Shown here: one piece after another, positions 7,619 to 15,551 of the stretch
How positions within the stretch are numbered: position 1 is the first letter of the stretch
Layout of the letters: each line of letters opens with the position of its first letter
NCBI GenBank assembly: GCA_049290495.1
Contig: JBATNV010000266.1
Location: 1-35,661, forward strand
Length of the DNA: 35,661 nt
Source of the DNA: SHZI01 sp049290495
Lineage (GTDB): Bacteria > Pseudomonadota > Gammaproteobacteria > Steroidobacterales > GCA-2729495
Direction: 5' to 3'
The notes under the pieces: generated by a model
Seen by the model: the letters and a program-made list of their open reading frames with translations, nothing else
The model's database searches: none
Told to the model about the DNA's origin: nothing
Translations under genes and position numbers: made by a program

Positions 7619-7788
7619 GTGATTTTCTGGCCATGGGTGGCTACGCTAAATACGTATGGCCGTCCTTTGCCATCACCGCCATCGTGCTGATGTTAAATCT
7701 GCTGGCCGCACGCCGCCAATTGCTGCAGACCAGGGAACGTCTGCAGCTGCGGCTGGTCAGACAGTCGGGCAGAAAGGTGAACACATGA
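7615..7788 (+). CDS. ccmD: Haem exporter small subunit CcmD
   Basis: This 57-residue protein starts MSDFLAMGGYAKYVWPSF, the usual CcmD opening with the GGYAxYVWP motif. One membrane helix follows, then a basic, leucine/arginine-rich tail (residues 33-57). CcmD stabilises the CcmABC complex and is needed for release of holo-CcmE. Both ends overlap neighbours by four bases, ATGA with ccmC and ATGA with ccmE, so the three are tightly coupled. Confidence 0.92.
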   Translation: MSDFLAMGGYAKYVWPSFAITAIVLMLNLLAARRQLLQTRERLQLRLVRQSGRKVNT

Positions 7789-8252
7789 CTCCTCGCAGAC
7801 AGAGAATGATACTGGTAGGCCTTTTCGTTGCCGGTGTCGCCGTTGCCGTCGGGCTGACCTTGCGCGCGTTTCAGGAGAACCTCCTGTATTTCTACACGCC
7901 CACCCAGGCTATCGCCGGGGAAGCACCGGATGGCAAGAAAATCCGTCTCGGCGGCATGGTCCAGAAGGGCAGTCTTCGCCGCGAACCAGGCGACCTCGAA
8001 CTCCGCTTTGATGTCAGCGATAACGAGAAGACCATGACGGTCGCTTACGCAGGTGTCCTGCCGGATTTGTTCAAGGAAGGGCAGGGCGTCATCGCGATGG
8101 GACAGGTCGATGCCGATGGAATATTCCGTGCTGAGGAAGTTCTCGCCAAGCACGATGAAAATTACATGCCACCCGAAGTTGCGGCGACCATGGCCACTGA
8201 CGCTCAGAAGCCGCCTGCAGCACCGCCCGCTTCCGACGCCGCACTGAACTGA
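7785..8252 (+). CDS. ccmE: Periplasmic haem chaperone CcmE
   Basis: CcmE binds haem covalently and passes it to the CcmFH lyase. The 155-residue product has an N-terminal signal anchor (about residues 8-27) and an OB-fold domain with GGMVQKGSL. The haem site is LAKHDENYMPPEV: His123 is the covalent haem ligand and Tyr127 the axial ligand of the HxxxY type. A low-complexity Ala/Pro tail ends the protein. The open frame begins earlier inside ccmD; the ATG at 7785 is the natural start and overlaps the ccmD stop. Confidence 0.95.
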   Translation: MTPRRQRMILVGLFVAGVAVAVGLTLRAFQENLLYFYTPTQAIAGEAPDGKKIRLGGMVQKGSLRREPGDLELRFDVSDNEKTMTVAYAGVLPDLFKEGQGVIAMGQVDADGIFRAEEVLAKHDENYMPPEVAATMATDAQKPPAAPPASDAALN

Positions 8253-8271
8253 AGTCTGGCACACTGTCGGT

Positions 8272-10233
8272 ATGATTCCCGAGATCGGTCAAATCTGTCT
8301 GGTACTTGCCCTGTGCCTGTGCGCATCCCAGGCCATCTTCACACTCGTTGGCGCGCATAGGGGCAAGACCGCGTGGATGGCCGTGGGTACGCCCGCTACG
8401 GCCGGTCAGTTTGTATTTGTCGCCGGGGCCTTCCTCGCCCTGGCCTGGGCCTTTCAGCACGATGATTTTTCGCTGCTCTATGTCGCCAGCAACTCAAACA
8501 CCAGACTCCCCGATATCTACAAGGTCGCTGCCGTGTGGGGCGGGCATGAGGGTTCGCTGCTGCTGTGGTCACTGGTGCTGTCGATCTGGGCGATTGCCGT
8601 GGCGGCGCTTTCAGGCGGGTTGCCAACGGACATCAGGGCGCGGATTCTCGGCGTGATGGGTGCGGTCAATTTCGGTCTCCTGGCCTTTATCCTGTTTACC
8701 TCGAACCCTTTTGTACGGCTTAACCCCGTGCCTTTCGATGGCAACGACCTGAACCCGCTGTTGCAGGATCCGGCAATGGCGCTGCATCCGCCGGTTCTGT
8801 ATGCGGGTTATGTCGGCTTTTCCGTCGCCTTCTCATTCGCGATAGCAGCGCTCCTTGCCGGCAAGATCGACAGCGAGTGGGCGCGCTGGGCCCGCCCATG
8901 GACAACAGCCGCCTGGGTCTTCCTGACCATAGGCATCGCACTGGGCAGTTGGTGGGCCTATTACGAACTGGGCTGGGGCGGCTGGTGGTTCTGGGATCCG
9001 GTCGAAAACGCCTCGTTCATGCCATGGCTGGTGGGTACGGCACTCATTCACTCACTGGCTGTTACCGAGAAGCGCGGGCTCTTCAAGGGCTCAACCCTGT
9101 TACTCGCAATCACTGCATTTTCGCTGAGCCTCGTCGGGACTTTCCTGGTGCGCTCCGGCGTACTGGTGTCGGTACATTCCTTTGCCACGGATCCGGCGCG
9201 AGGGCTGTTTATCCTCGGCTTTCTGTCGGTTGTCATCGGCGTGGCTCTCGGCCTCTATGCGTGGCGGGCACCAACTCTCGACCGTGCGGTTGGCTTCAGT
9301 GCCTTCTCACGCGAAACCTTTCTGCTCATCAACAATATCCTGCTGTGCGTGGCTGCAGGGCTTGTACTGCTCGGCACTCTCTATCCGCTGGTTCTGGATG
9401 CACTGAATGCGGGCAAGATCTCGGTAGGGCCGCCGTATTTTGAAACGGTGTTCCTGTTGCCGATGTTGCCGCTGCTGGTCGCTGTTGGTGTCGGCATGCA
9501 CACGGCATGGCGCTCGGCGGATTCATCTGTGGTGGCAAGACGCCTGCGCATTCCTGCCGCACTGGCTGTTTTTGCCGGCATTGCTATCACGCTGTTTGTC
9601 TATGGCGGGAAGAACGTGCTCACCATGGTCGGTATCGCAGCCGCGCTGTGGCTGATATTTGCAGCATTGCTGGATCCGGTGCGGCAACTCGTAGGTCGCG
9701 GGCCGCGCTTCAGTCGGGCTGCGTTGGGCATGTCTGTCGCACATCTTGGGCTGGGCCTTTTCGTGCTGGGTGTTACCGTAACGACATCCTTCAATGTTGA
9801 AACTGATCAGCGCATTGCAGTTGGTGAGACAGCCAGCATTGGCGACTACGACATCCGCTTCAATGGTGCCCAGCCGATAAGCGGACCTAACTACCAGGGT
9901 TTACGCGGCGAAATGTTCGTCACTCGCGATGGCAAGCCGGTTGCAACGCTGCATCCCGAAAAGCGCGTCTATGGCGAGCGTAGTTCGCCGATGACGGAGG
10001 CGGGTATCGACGCCGGCTGGTCGCGCGATATCTTTGTGGCGCTTGGTGATGACCTGGGCAGAAATGCGTGGAGCGTGCGGCTGCAATACAAGCCGCTGAT
10101 CCGGTTTATCTGGCTGGGTGCGCTGGTGATGGCTTTTGGTGGAATTCTCGCCGCAAGCGACCGACGTTACCGCGTACCGGTGCGCGACAGCGTTTCTGCC
10201 GCCAGCGGCGTTTCGCAGCCCGCACGGCCCTGA
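8272..10233 (+). CDS. ccmF: Cytochrome c haem lyase subunit CcmF
   Basis: This 653-residue multi-span protein transfers haem from CcmE to apocytochrome c together with CcmH. It contains the WWD domain GWGGWWFWDPVENASFMPWL (residues 234-253) and family histidines such as LHPP (His172) and ALIHS (His260). The large periplasmic domain near the C terminus (about residues 505-610) is followed by a last helix. Length equals the family norm (about 650). It starts 19 bp after ccmE and lies 16 bp before ccmG. Confidence 0.96.
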   Translation: MIPEIGQICLVLALCLCASQAIFTLVGAHRGKTAWMAVGTPATAGQFVFVAGAFLALAWAFQHDDFSLLYVASNSNTRLPDIYKVAAVWGGHEGSLLLWSLVLSIWAIAVAALSGGLPTDIRARILGVMGAVNFGLLAFILFTSNPFVRLNPVPFDGNDLNPLLQDPAMALHPPVLYAGYVGFSVAFSFAIAALLAGKIDSEWARWARPWTTAAWVFLTIGIALGSWWAYYELGWGGWWFWDPVENASFMPWLVGTALIHSLAVTEKRGLFKGSTLLLAITAFSLSLVGTFLVRSGVLVSVHSFATDPARGLFILGFLSVVIGVALGLYAWRAPTLDRAVGFSAFSRETFLLINNILLCVAAGLVLLGTLYPLVLDALNAGKISVGPPYFETVFLLPMLPLLVAVGVGMHTAWRSADSSVVARRLRIPAALAVFAGIAITLFVYGGKNVLTMVGIAAALWLIFAALLDPVRQLVGRGPRFSRAALGMSVAHLGLGLFVLGVTVTTSFNVETDQRIAVGETASIGDYDIRFNGAQPISGPNYQGLRGEMFVTRDGKPVATLHPEKRVYGERSSPMTEAGIDAGWSRDIFVALGDDLGRNAWSVRLQYKPLIRFIWLGALVMAFGGILAASDRRYRVPVRDSVSAASGVSQPARP

Positions 10234-10249
10234 GGAAGCCCGGGCAGCG

Positions 10250-10786
10250 ATGTGGCGCTATCTCATACCCGGAGCCGTGTTTGCGCTGCTGGTCGCTGTG
10301 TTTGCAGTCGGCCTGTACCGTGACCCCGGCTATGTACCCTCACCCCTGATCGGTAAACCAGCCCCGCAGTTCAGCCTGCCGCGCCTCGATGACCCAGAAA
10401 AGACGCTGCAGCGTTCCGATCTGCTCGGCAAGGTCAGCCTGGTCAATGTGTGGGGAACCTGGTGTTCAGGTTGCCGTCAGGAACACGAAACACTGCTCGC
10501 ACTGGCGCAGGACGGCGCTATTCCGATCTATGGCATCAACTGGAAAGATGATCCCGTGCTTGCCCGGCAGTGGCTGCAGCAACTGGGTAACCCCTACGCG
10601 GCGGTAGGCGTAGACGAGGAGGGCGGTGCCGCCATCGACTGGGGCGTTTATGGTGCGCCTGAAACATTTTTGATCGGCGCTGACGGCACAGTTCTCTACA
10701 AGCATATTGCGCCGATGACGCTTGCCGCCTGGCGCGACGAATTTTTACCACGCATTGCCGCAGCCCAGAGCGGAACGAAACTCTAG
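10250..10786 (+). CDS. ccmG: Thiol:disulfide oxidoreductase CcmG/DsbE
   Basis: The 178-residue membrane-anchored thioredoxin-fold protein reduces the apocytochrome c CXXCH cysteines, or CcmH, before haem attachment. It has one N-terminal helix (residues 4-22), the PAPQFSLP motif, the active site WGTWCSGC (Cys72, Cys75) and the cis-Pro region YGAPETFLI. The CXXC interior is SG rather than the more usual PT/EP. The ATG at 10250 follows GAGGAAG. The frame runs back into ccmF but that part is shadow. The stop TAG shares its last G with the ccmH GTG. Confidence 0.95.
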   Translation: MWRYLIPGAVFALLVAVFAVGLYRDPGYVPSPLIGKPAPQFSLPRLDDPEKTLQRSDLLGKVSLVNVWGTWCSGCRQEHETLLALAQDGAIPIYGINWKDDPVLARQWLQQLGNPYAAVGVDEEGGAAIDWGVYGAPETFLIGADGTVLYKHIAPMTLAAWRDEFLPRIAAAQSGTKL

Positions 10787-11226
10787 TGCGGAACCTGGCG
10801 CTGTTTTCAGCAGTCCTGCTGTTGCTGGCAACTTTTTCGGCATCGGCGATAGAACACGACGAAACACTTGCTGACCCGGCGCAGCAGCTCATCTTTGATC
10901 ATCTGACCAACGAGGTGCGCTGCCTCGTGTGCCAGAACCAGACGATCGCGGATTCCACTGCACCGCTGGCCATCGATTTACGCCGTGAAATCCGGCAAAT
11001 GCTCGAAGCCGGGCGATCGGAGGAGGAGATCAAGACCTTCCTGCTTGATCGCTACGGTGACTTCGTGCTCTACCGGCCGCGTTGGCAGGCCAATACCGCA
11101 CTATTGTGGCTGGCCCCCGGCCTGTTGTTGCTGATCGGAAGCCTTGGCTTGTGGCGGATTATCCGGCGACGCGCCGCCTTGCCTGTACCGACCGAGGACG
11201 GTGATCCGCCGTCGGCGATCTACTAA
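10786..11226 (+). CDS. ccmH: Cytochrome c maturation thioreductase CcmH
   Basis: The 146-residue product has a cleavable signal (about residues 1-21), the family motif RCLVCQNQ (Cys46 and Cys49) and a C-terminal membrane helix near 103-122. It acts in the periplasm on apocytochrome thiols within the CcmFH lyase complex. It corresponds to the N-terminal half of the long E. coli CcmH; the second half is the separate next gene. The GTG start overlaps the ccmG stop by one base. Confidence 0.94.
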   Translation: MRNLALFSAVLLLLATFSASAIEHDETLADPAQQLIFDHLTNEVRCLVCQNQTIADSTAPLAIDLRREIRQMLEAGRSEEEIKTFLLDRYGDFVLYRPRWQANTALLWLAPGLLLLIGSLGLWRIIRRRAALPVPTEDGDPPSAIY

Positions 11227-12306
11227 ATGAATGACAGCATGACACTTTTTATTTTAACGGCAGCCGTGCTGACCCTGGTGACCATCGGACTCATCGTCTG
11301 GCCGCTGTGGCGCGCCGGCCCACAGCGTTCGCCGCTGGCAGCGGTGCTGGCCGCCTGCCTGATTCCGGTACTTGTCTGGCTGGTTTATCCAAAGGTCAGC
11401 AGCTATGACTGGGTGACGCCGCCTGCCCAGGCTGCTAATCCTTCTGCACCGGCCCGTGCACTCGATGAAGCGATCAGCGGACTTGAGCAAAAGCTCGCAG
11501 AAAATCCCACTGACGAGGAAGGCTGGGTATTGCTCGGGAGTTCCTATCTGGCGCTTCAGCGTCCGGCGGACGCCGTTCAGGCTTATCGACGCGCTATCGA
11601 CCTATCCAGCGGCAATAACATGACTGCACGTCTCGGTGCTGCTGAGGCACAGATTGCCGAAAATCCGGCCGCGCTGTCAGGCGCTGCCGGCCAGGAAATC
11701 GAGGTGGTCCTGAAAAGTGATCCGGCTAACCCAAAGGCACTCTGGTATGGCGGGATGCTCGCCTTGTCACGCGGTGACATTCCAACGGTGCGCTCGCGAT
11801 GGCGGGCGTTGCTTGATCTGGATCCACCGGCGGAGATTCAACAGATCATTGCCAGGCAACTCGCCGAACTGGATGCGGGTCCTGGGGCTGCAGCGTCTGG
11901 CCCGAATCAATCCGCGGCAACGGCCTCAGCTGCCGGCGCTCGCGTAGCCGGCAGTGCCGGGATCGATATACAGGTCTCGATCAGCGCCAGCTTGCGCGCG
12001 CGGATCTCGCCATCAGCACCGTTGTTTATATTCGTTCGCGATCCAGGAAAGCCCGGGCCGCCTCTGGCTGTCGTGCGACGGCTTGCCAGCGACTTACCGC
12101 TGTCCCTCAGGATCAGTGACGCTGATCTGATGCTGCCCGGTGGGCCTGGCCTTGCGGCAGTGAAGTCAGCCGCACTGGTGGCGCGTATCGCCAATGGCGG
12201 CAATCCGGTTGCACAGGCAGGCGATTTTTATGGAGAAGCGACCTGGGGCGGAATAGAGGGTTCAGAGGGGAACATCTCCATAGTCATCAATCAGGTGGTC
12301 AATTAG
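11227..12306 (+). CDS. ccmI: Apocytochrome c chaperone CcmI
   Basis: This 359-residue protein has two N-terminal membrane segments (about 6-24 and 36-54), a TPR region (about 75-220, with WVLLGSSYLALQR and ALWYGGMLALSRG) and a C-terminal beta-rich periplasmic domain beginning near residue 241. It holds the C-terminal helix of apocytochrome c and delivers it to CcmFH. The ATG follows the ccmH stop with no gap. It closes the ccm operon; no clear terminator is visible before the lipocalin gene 34 bp on. Confidence 0.9.
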   Translation: MNDSMTLFILTAAVLTLVTIGLIVWPLWRAGPQRSPLAAVLAACLIPVLVWLVYPKVSSYDWVTPPAQAANPSAPARALDEAISGLEQKLAENPTDEEGWVLLGSSYLALQRPADAVQAYRRAIDLSSGNNMTARLGAAEAQIAENPAALSGAAGQEIEVVLKSDPANPKALWYGGMLALSRGDIPTVRSRWRALLDLDPPAEIQQIIARQLAELDAGPGAAASGPNQSAATASAAGARVAGSAGIDIQVSISASLRARISPSAPLFIFVRDPGKPGPPLAVVRRLASDLPLSLRISDADLMLPGGPGLAAVKSAALVARIANGGNPVAQAGDFYGEATWGGIEGSEGNISIVINQVVN

Positions 12307-12327
12307 ACCGCCGATAATCATATTTAA

Positions 12328-12343
12328 CATAATATATATTATG
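12328..12343. promoter_or_regulatory. 16-bp AT-rich palindrome over the lipocalin start
   Basis: CATAATATATATTATG is a perfect inverted repeat whose last three bases are the lipocalin ATG. No Shine-Dalgarno sequence precedes the ATG. A TAATAT at 12330-12335 would be well placed as a -10 box for a leaderless transcript. It could equally be an operator. AT-rich palindromes also arise by chance, so the role is inferred. Confidence 0.4.
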
Positions 12344-12943
12344 CGCACTTTAAACCTTCCCAGAATACTGCGGTCATCGGCTGCCGCCATCTCAGTTCTC
12401 CTCCTGGGCGCTTGCGCCAGCAGTCCATTGCCACCTTTAGCCGGCATGCGGGAACCGCTCGATCTGCCACGCTTCATGGGCGAATGGTATGTCCTGGCAT
12501 TCATTCCGATCGACCTGCCGTTTATTTCCGAGAAGGATGCCTACAACGGCATGGAATCCTATCGGCTTGCCGCTGATGGCACGATTGAAACGACTTATAC
12601 GTTTCGGAACGGCAGCTTCGATGGCCCTGCCAAGCGCATGACGCCGCACGCACGGGTTGCCAATCCGCCAGTGAATACCGAGTGGAAGATGAAATTTTTC
12701 TGGTTTCTTCCGGCCGGTGATTTTCTGATCATTGACCGTGATGAGGCCTACACGCGGACGGTGATAACGGTGCCCGATCGGCGCTGGGTCTGGGTGATGG
12801 CACGCAAACCGTCGATCCCAGAGGCTGAATTCGATGCGATGCTTGCCGTGCTTAAAAAGAACGGTTTCGATATGACGAAGCTCAGGAAGGTTCCTCAACG
12901 TATTGATTTAAATACTGAACAGCCCGGTCAGGAAAGTCAGTAA
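12341..12943 (+). CDS. blc: Outer-membrane lipocalin lipoprotein (Blc-like)
   Basis: The 200-residue product has a lipoprotein signal with lipobox LLGAC (Cys25), then the lipocalin opening RFMGEWYVLAFIP with the conserved GxW. A TFRNGSFDG strand and DRRWVWVMAR near the third conserved region follow. Bacterial lipocalins sit in the outer membrane and bind fatty acids or lysophospholipids. The last 62 bp overlap the convergent phosphodiesterase gene. The ATG has no visible ribosome binding site and lies in a palindrome. Expression may be independent of ccm. Confidence 0.88.
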   Translation: MRTLNLPRILRSSAAAISVLLLGACASSPLPPLAGMREPLDLPRFMGEWYVLAFIPIDLPFISEKDAYNGMESYRLAADGTIETTYTFRNGSFDGPAKRMTPHARVANPPVNTEWKMKFFWFLPAGDFLIIDRDEAYTRTVITVPDRRWVWVMARKPSIPEAEFDAMLAVLKKNGFDMTKLRKVPQRIDLNTEQPGQESQ

Positions 12944-13850
12944 ATACGGCGTCTACCCGTTCCTCGCGGCACAGGACCTCCATCAGTTTTTCAAAAGTGC
13001 TGAATCCAGGCGGCAAGGCGTCAGCCCGCAGCGTATAGGGGTGCACCTGCAGATTTGCTTGATGTGCGGCTGCAACCAGACCGGTCCCGAGAACCTGTCG
13101 AAGGCTGGGACCTATGCCGCCGGCATAGGCCCGGATCGTCTGCAGATCGCTCGCAGTGGGCACCTCGCCCTCCGTCAGCTGGATCAGCGTCAGTTGGCAG
13201 CAAAGCCGGTTCCGGACACGTTTTAGCTCCTCGTGATCGAAACATTGAACGATCGCCGGATCATCAGCACCGTTGTAGCCGTAGCGGTTCAGTACGGCCA
13301 GCATCTGGACTGCCAGGTCGACACCATGCTCGTGATGCCAGGCTGGTGACTTGATCTCCGGATAGATGCCAGCACAACGGCCAGTTGAATGGTTCAGGCC
13401 ATGGATGAAGCGGATCTCTTCTGCAAAGGTCGGAATCGAAAAACGCCCCGCATCGGCCGGAAAGCGACCTGGATAGCGCAACTGCTCTTGACCGGCCCGC
13501 CGCCGCTCGGTGAGTGCCAGCTGGCGTATTTCAGCTAGATCAAAGTCGATGCAGTAATGAAGTCCATCGGCACGGGCCCTGCCGGGAAACCGGTGCGCGA
13601 CATCGGTGAGATCATCGAGATGCAGATCGTGAAATACAATCAGCTCGCCGTCGCGCGTCGCGATGACATCCTGCTCGAGGTAGTCAGCGCCCATGGCATG
13701 GGCCATAGCCTTGCCGGCCAGCGTGTGCTCAGGCAGATAGGCAGGTGCGCCGCGATGCGCGATGACCAGAGGTCGGATTCGGTTGGCGCCCTGCCCCACA
13801 GATCTGCGCACTACCGCTGATTTATGGCTCGACGAGTGCTGGTTTGCCAT
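12882..13850 (-). CDS. glpQ: Glycerophosphodiester phosphodiesterase
   Basis: The 322-residue GDPD enzyme hydrolyses glycerophosphodiesters to glycerol-3-phosphate and an alcohol. Key residues are visible: AHRGAPAYLPEHT (catalytic His and metal-binding Glu), DYLEQDV and LIVFHD (second His), and YPEIKSP (metal-binding Glu, Lys). The layout follows GlpQ. No signal peptide is present, unlike periplasmic GlpQ of E. coli, so this form may be cytosolic unless the start is wrong. It lies 20 bp after the ferredoxin-NADP reductase gene on the same strand and its 3' end overlaps the lipocalin gene. The gene symbol is by family resemblance. Confidence 0.88.
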   Translation of the reverse strand: MANQHSSSHKSAVVRRSVGQGANRIRPLVIAHRGAPAYLPEHTLAGKAMAHAMGADYLEQDVIATRDGELIVFHDLHLDDLTDVAHRFPGRARADGLHYCIDFDLAEIRQLALTERRRAGQEQLRYPGRFPADAGRFSIPTFAEEIRFIHGLNHSTGRCAGIYPEIKSPAWHHEHGVDLAVQMLAVLNRYGYNGADDPAIVQCFDHEELKRVRNRLCCQLTLIQLTEGEVPTASDLQTIRAYAGGIGPSLRQVLGTGLVAAAHQANLQVHPYTLRADALPPGFSTFEKLMEVLCREERVDAVFTDFPDRAVQYLNQYVEEPS

Positions 13851-13870
13851 AGATCAGCGCATCGTGCGCG

Positions 13871-14902
13871 CTACTCCTCGCCTGCGACTCCGAGGCGCTT
13901 CTGCATCAGCGGACTGGTAGTCGTGTACTGCAGATGAACCTTCTTGCCAGGCTCCACGATGGCCTTGGCGGCAAACGCGGCCAGCGCGGCTTCATGGAAG
14001 CCGCTCAGGATCAGCTTTTTCTTGCCGGGATAGTCACAGATATCGCCAATCGCAAAAACGCCGGGAATATTGCTCTGGAATTTCTCGGTATCGACCACGA
14101 TGGTCTTCTTGTTGAACTCGAGACCCCAGTTTGCAATCGGACCGAGCTTCGGAGAAAGACCGTAAAAGACCAGCGCATGATCTGCATCCAGCATCTCGGA
14201 ATCGCCGGCCTTGGTGGTGACTTCGACACCGGTTAGCGACGAACCGTCCGTACGCAGCGCAGTCGGGTTCGCAAGTTCCACAAGCTTCACTTCGCCGCGC
14301 GCGGCACGTTCCTTGAGCAGTGCCACCGAAGCTGGCGCTGCACGGTACTCATCGCGACGATGGACAAGTGTGAGTGCAGCAGCTTTTGGTCCCAACGCCA
14401 GCGCCCAGTCCAGCGCTGAATCACCACCACCGAAAACGATCAGCCGCTTGCCGGCGAAGATGTCAGGATCTTTCACGTGGTAATGGATGTGAGTGCCTTC
14501 CAGCGCATCGGCACCCTCCACGTGTACGCGCCGCGGCTGGAATGACCCCACGCCGGCAGCGATGAATACTGTCTTGGCCAGGAACTCCTTGCCCTGGCTG
14601 GTGCGGGCTGCAAAGCCGCCTTCAGCAGCTTTCAGCTCGACGAGTTCTTCACCGAGATGGAAGGTCGGATGGAATGGCTCGATCTGCTTCATCAGACTCG
14701 CCACCAGCTCGCCACCCGTACAGACGGGTACCGCAGGAATGTCATAGATGGGCTTGTCGGGATAAAGCCAGGCGCATTGACCGCCGGCCGCTGACAGCGT
14801 GTCGACCAGATCTGCCTTGATACCCAGCAGACCGAGCTCGAATACCTGAAACAACCCGGCCGGGCCCGCCCCTATGATCAGGGCATCTGTGTTGATCGTC
14901 AT
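13871..14902 (-). CDS. Ferredoxin-NADP reductase, thioredoxin-reductase-like
   Basis: The 343-residue flavoprotein has an FAD-binding GAGPAG (about 12-17), a GGQCAWLYPDKPIYD block, an NAD(P)-binding VFGGGDSALDWAL and a C-terminal FAIGDICDYPGKKKLI. The thioredoxin reductase CXXC is missing, which together with the KPIYDIP motif points to the YumC/type 2 FNR family (EC 1.18.1.2). It moves electrons between NADPH and ferredoxin or flavodoxin in the cytosol. No clear Shine-Dalgarno precedes the ATG. It is probably cotranscribed with the phosphodiesterase gene. Confidence 0.92.
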   Translation of the reverse strand: MTINTDALIIGAGPAGLFQVFELGLLGIKADLVDTLSAAGGQCAWLYPDKPIYDIPAVPVCTGGELVASLMKQIEPFHPTFHLGEELVELKAAEGGFAARTSQGKEFLAKTVFIAAGVGSFQPRRVHVEGADALEGTHIHYHVKDPDIFAGKRLIVFGGGDSALDWALALGPKAAALTLVHRRDEYRAAPASVALLKERAARGEVKLVELANPTALRTDGSSLTGVEVTTKAGDSEMLDADHALVFYGLSPKLGPIANWGLEFNKKTIVVDTEKFQSNIPGVFAIGDICDYPGKKKLILSGFHEAALAAFAAKAIVEPGKKVHLQYTTTSPLMQKRLGVAGEE

Positions 14903-14984
14903 GATTTTAAACCGGAATTAAAGCAAGCTACGCCGGGACATCCGGCAGGCAAGCGATGGTACTGAGCCAATCCGGTTCAAACAA

Positions 14985-14998
14985 GCCTTGCGCAAGGC
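14985..14998 (-). terminator. Weak terminator-like hairpin after the TIR-like gene
   Basis: GCCTTGCGCAAGGC is a perfect palindrome (5-bp stem, 4-base loop) 14 bp past the minus-strand stop, followed on that strand by TTGTTTG. The stem is short and the T tract is interrupted. Confidence 0.35.
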
Positions 14999-15011
14999 CA
15001 GGGCCTGTCTC

Positions 15012-15482
15012 TCAGTCGTCCAGCTTGAACTCAACCACATCCCAGCGCGCCGTATCCTCGTGACGAGCATGGTGGCGGATCGCATCGACGAGCACGCGCT
15101 CGTTCCACTCCACCACATCTGCTGAACGGTCGATAATCAGCTTTTTCATCATGACCGTCTCACCGAAGGATTTGACCGCCACGATCGGCTTGCTGAAAGC
15201 ACCAGCCACATCCATCTGGAAGGTCACCAGGTCGGGATTTGCTTCGTAGATCGAAACAGGCAGCACCATGATCTCAGCTGCCCTGATTTGCTTGCGCAGC
15301 TCTTCTTTCAGGTCTTCCTTGCCGCCTGGCGGAATGCGGTCCGGATCGCTGGTTGCCAGATACAGGAAATTATCCCGGCTCTCGAGATACTCGATAACCC
15401 GCAGATAATCCGGATGCTTCTCAAACAGGTGAGTCACAAATACGCGAATGGGTGTCTTGTCGGACAAAATCCCGTCCTCCAT
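15012..15482 (-). CDS. TIR-like (DUF1863/MTH538-type) domain protein
   Basis: The 156-residue product reads as a single TIR-like domain. It begins with the strand IRVFVTHLFEKHPDY, continues with LKEELRKQIRAAEIMVLPVS, and then VTFQMDVAGAFSKPIVAVKSFG, matching the order of TIR-like DUF1863 proteins. Such domains occur in NADase/signalling proteins and in Thoeris ThsB, but also as stand-alone proteins of unknown role. The catalytic Glu of NADase TIRs cannot be assigned with confidence. The ATG has no good ribosome site; a TTG five codons later (15465-15467) has GGAGG eight bases before it. It is divergent from the EEP gene, with 69 bp between starts. Confidence 0.65.
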   Translation of the reverse strand: MEDGILSDKTPIRVFVTHLFEKHPDYLRVIEYLESRDNFLYLATSDPDRIPPGGKEDLKEELRKQIRAAEIMVLPVSIYEANPDLVTFQMDVAGAFSKPIVAVKSFGETVMMKKLIIDRSADVVEWNERVLVDAIRHHARHEDTARWDVVEFKLDD

Positions 15483-15551
15483 TCAATTTCTGCGGGACAT
15501 ACTACAGTTCCTGTTGCCCGTAGTCGCGGCAGCATTACACTCCCGGTTCAT

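Noticed and set aside
15012..15482. Calling the TIR-like gene a Thoeris defence system
   Set aside because: No ThsA-like effector is nearby and the neighbours are metabolic, so only the domain can be claimed.
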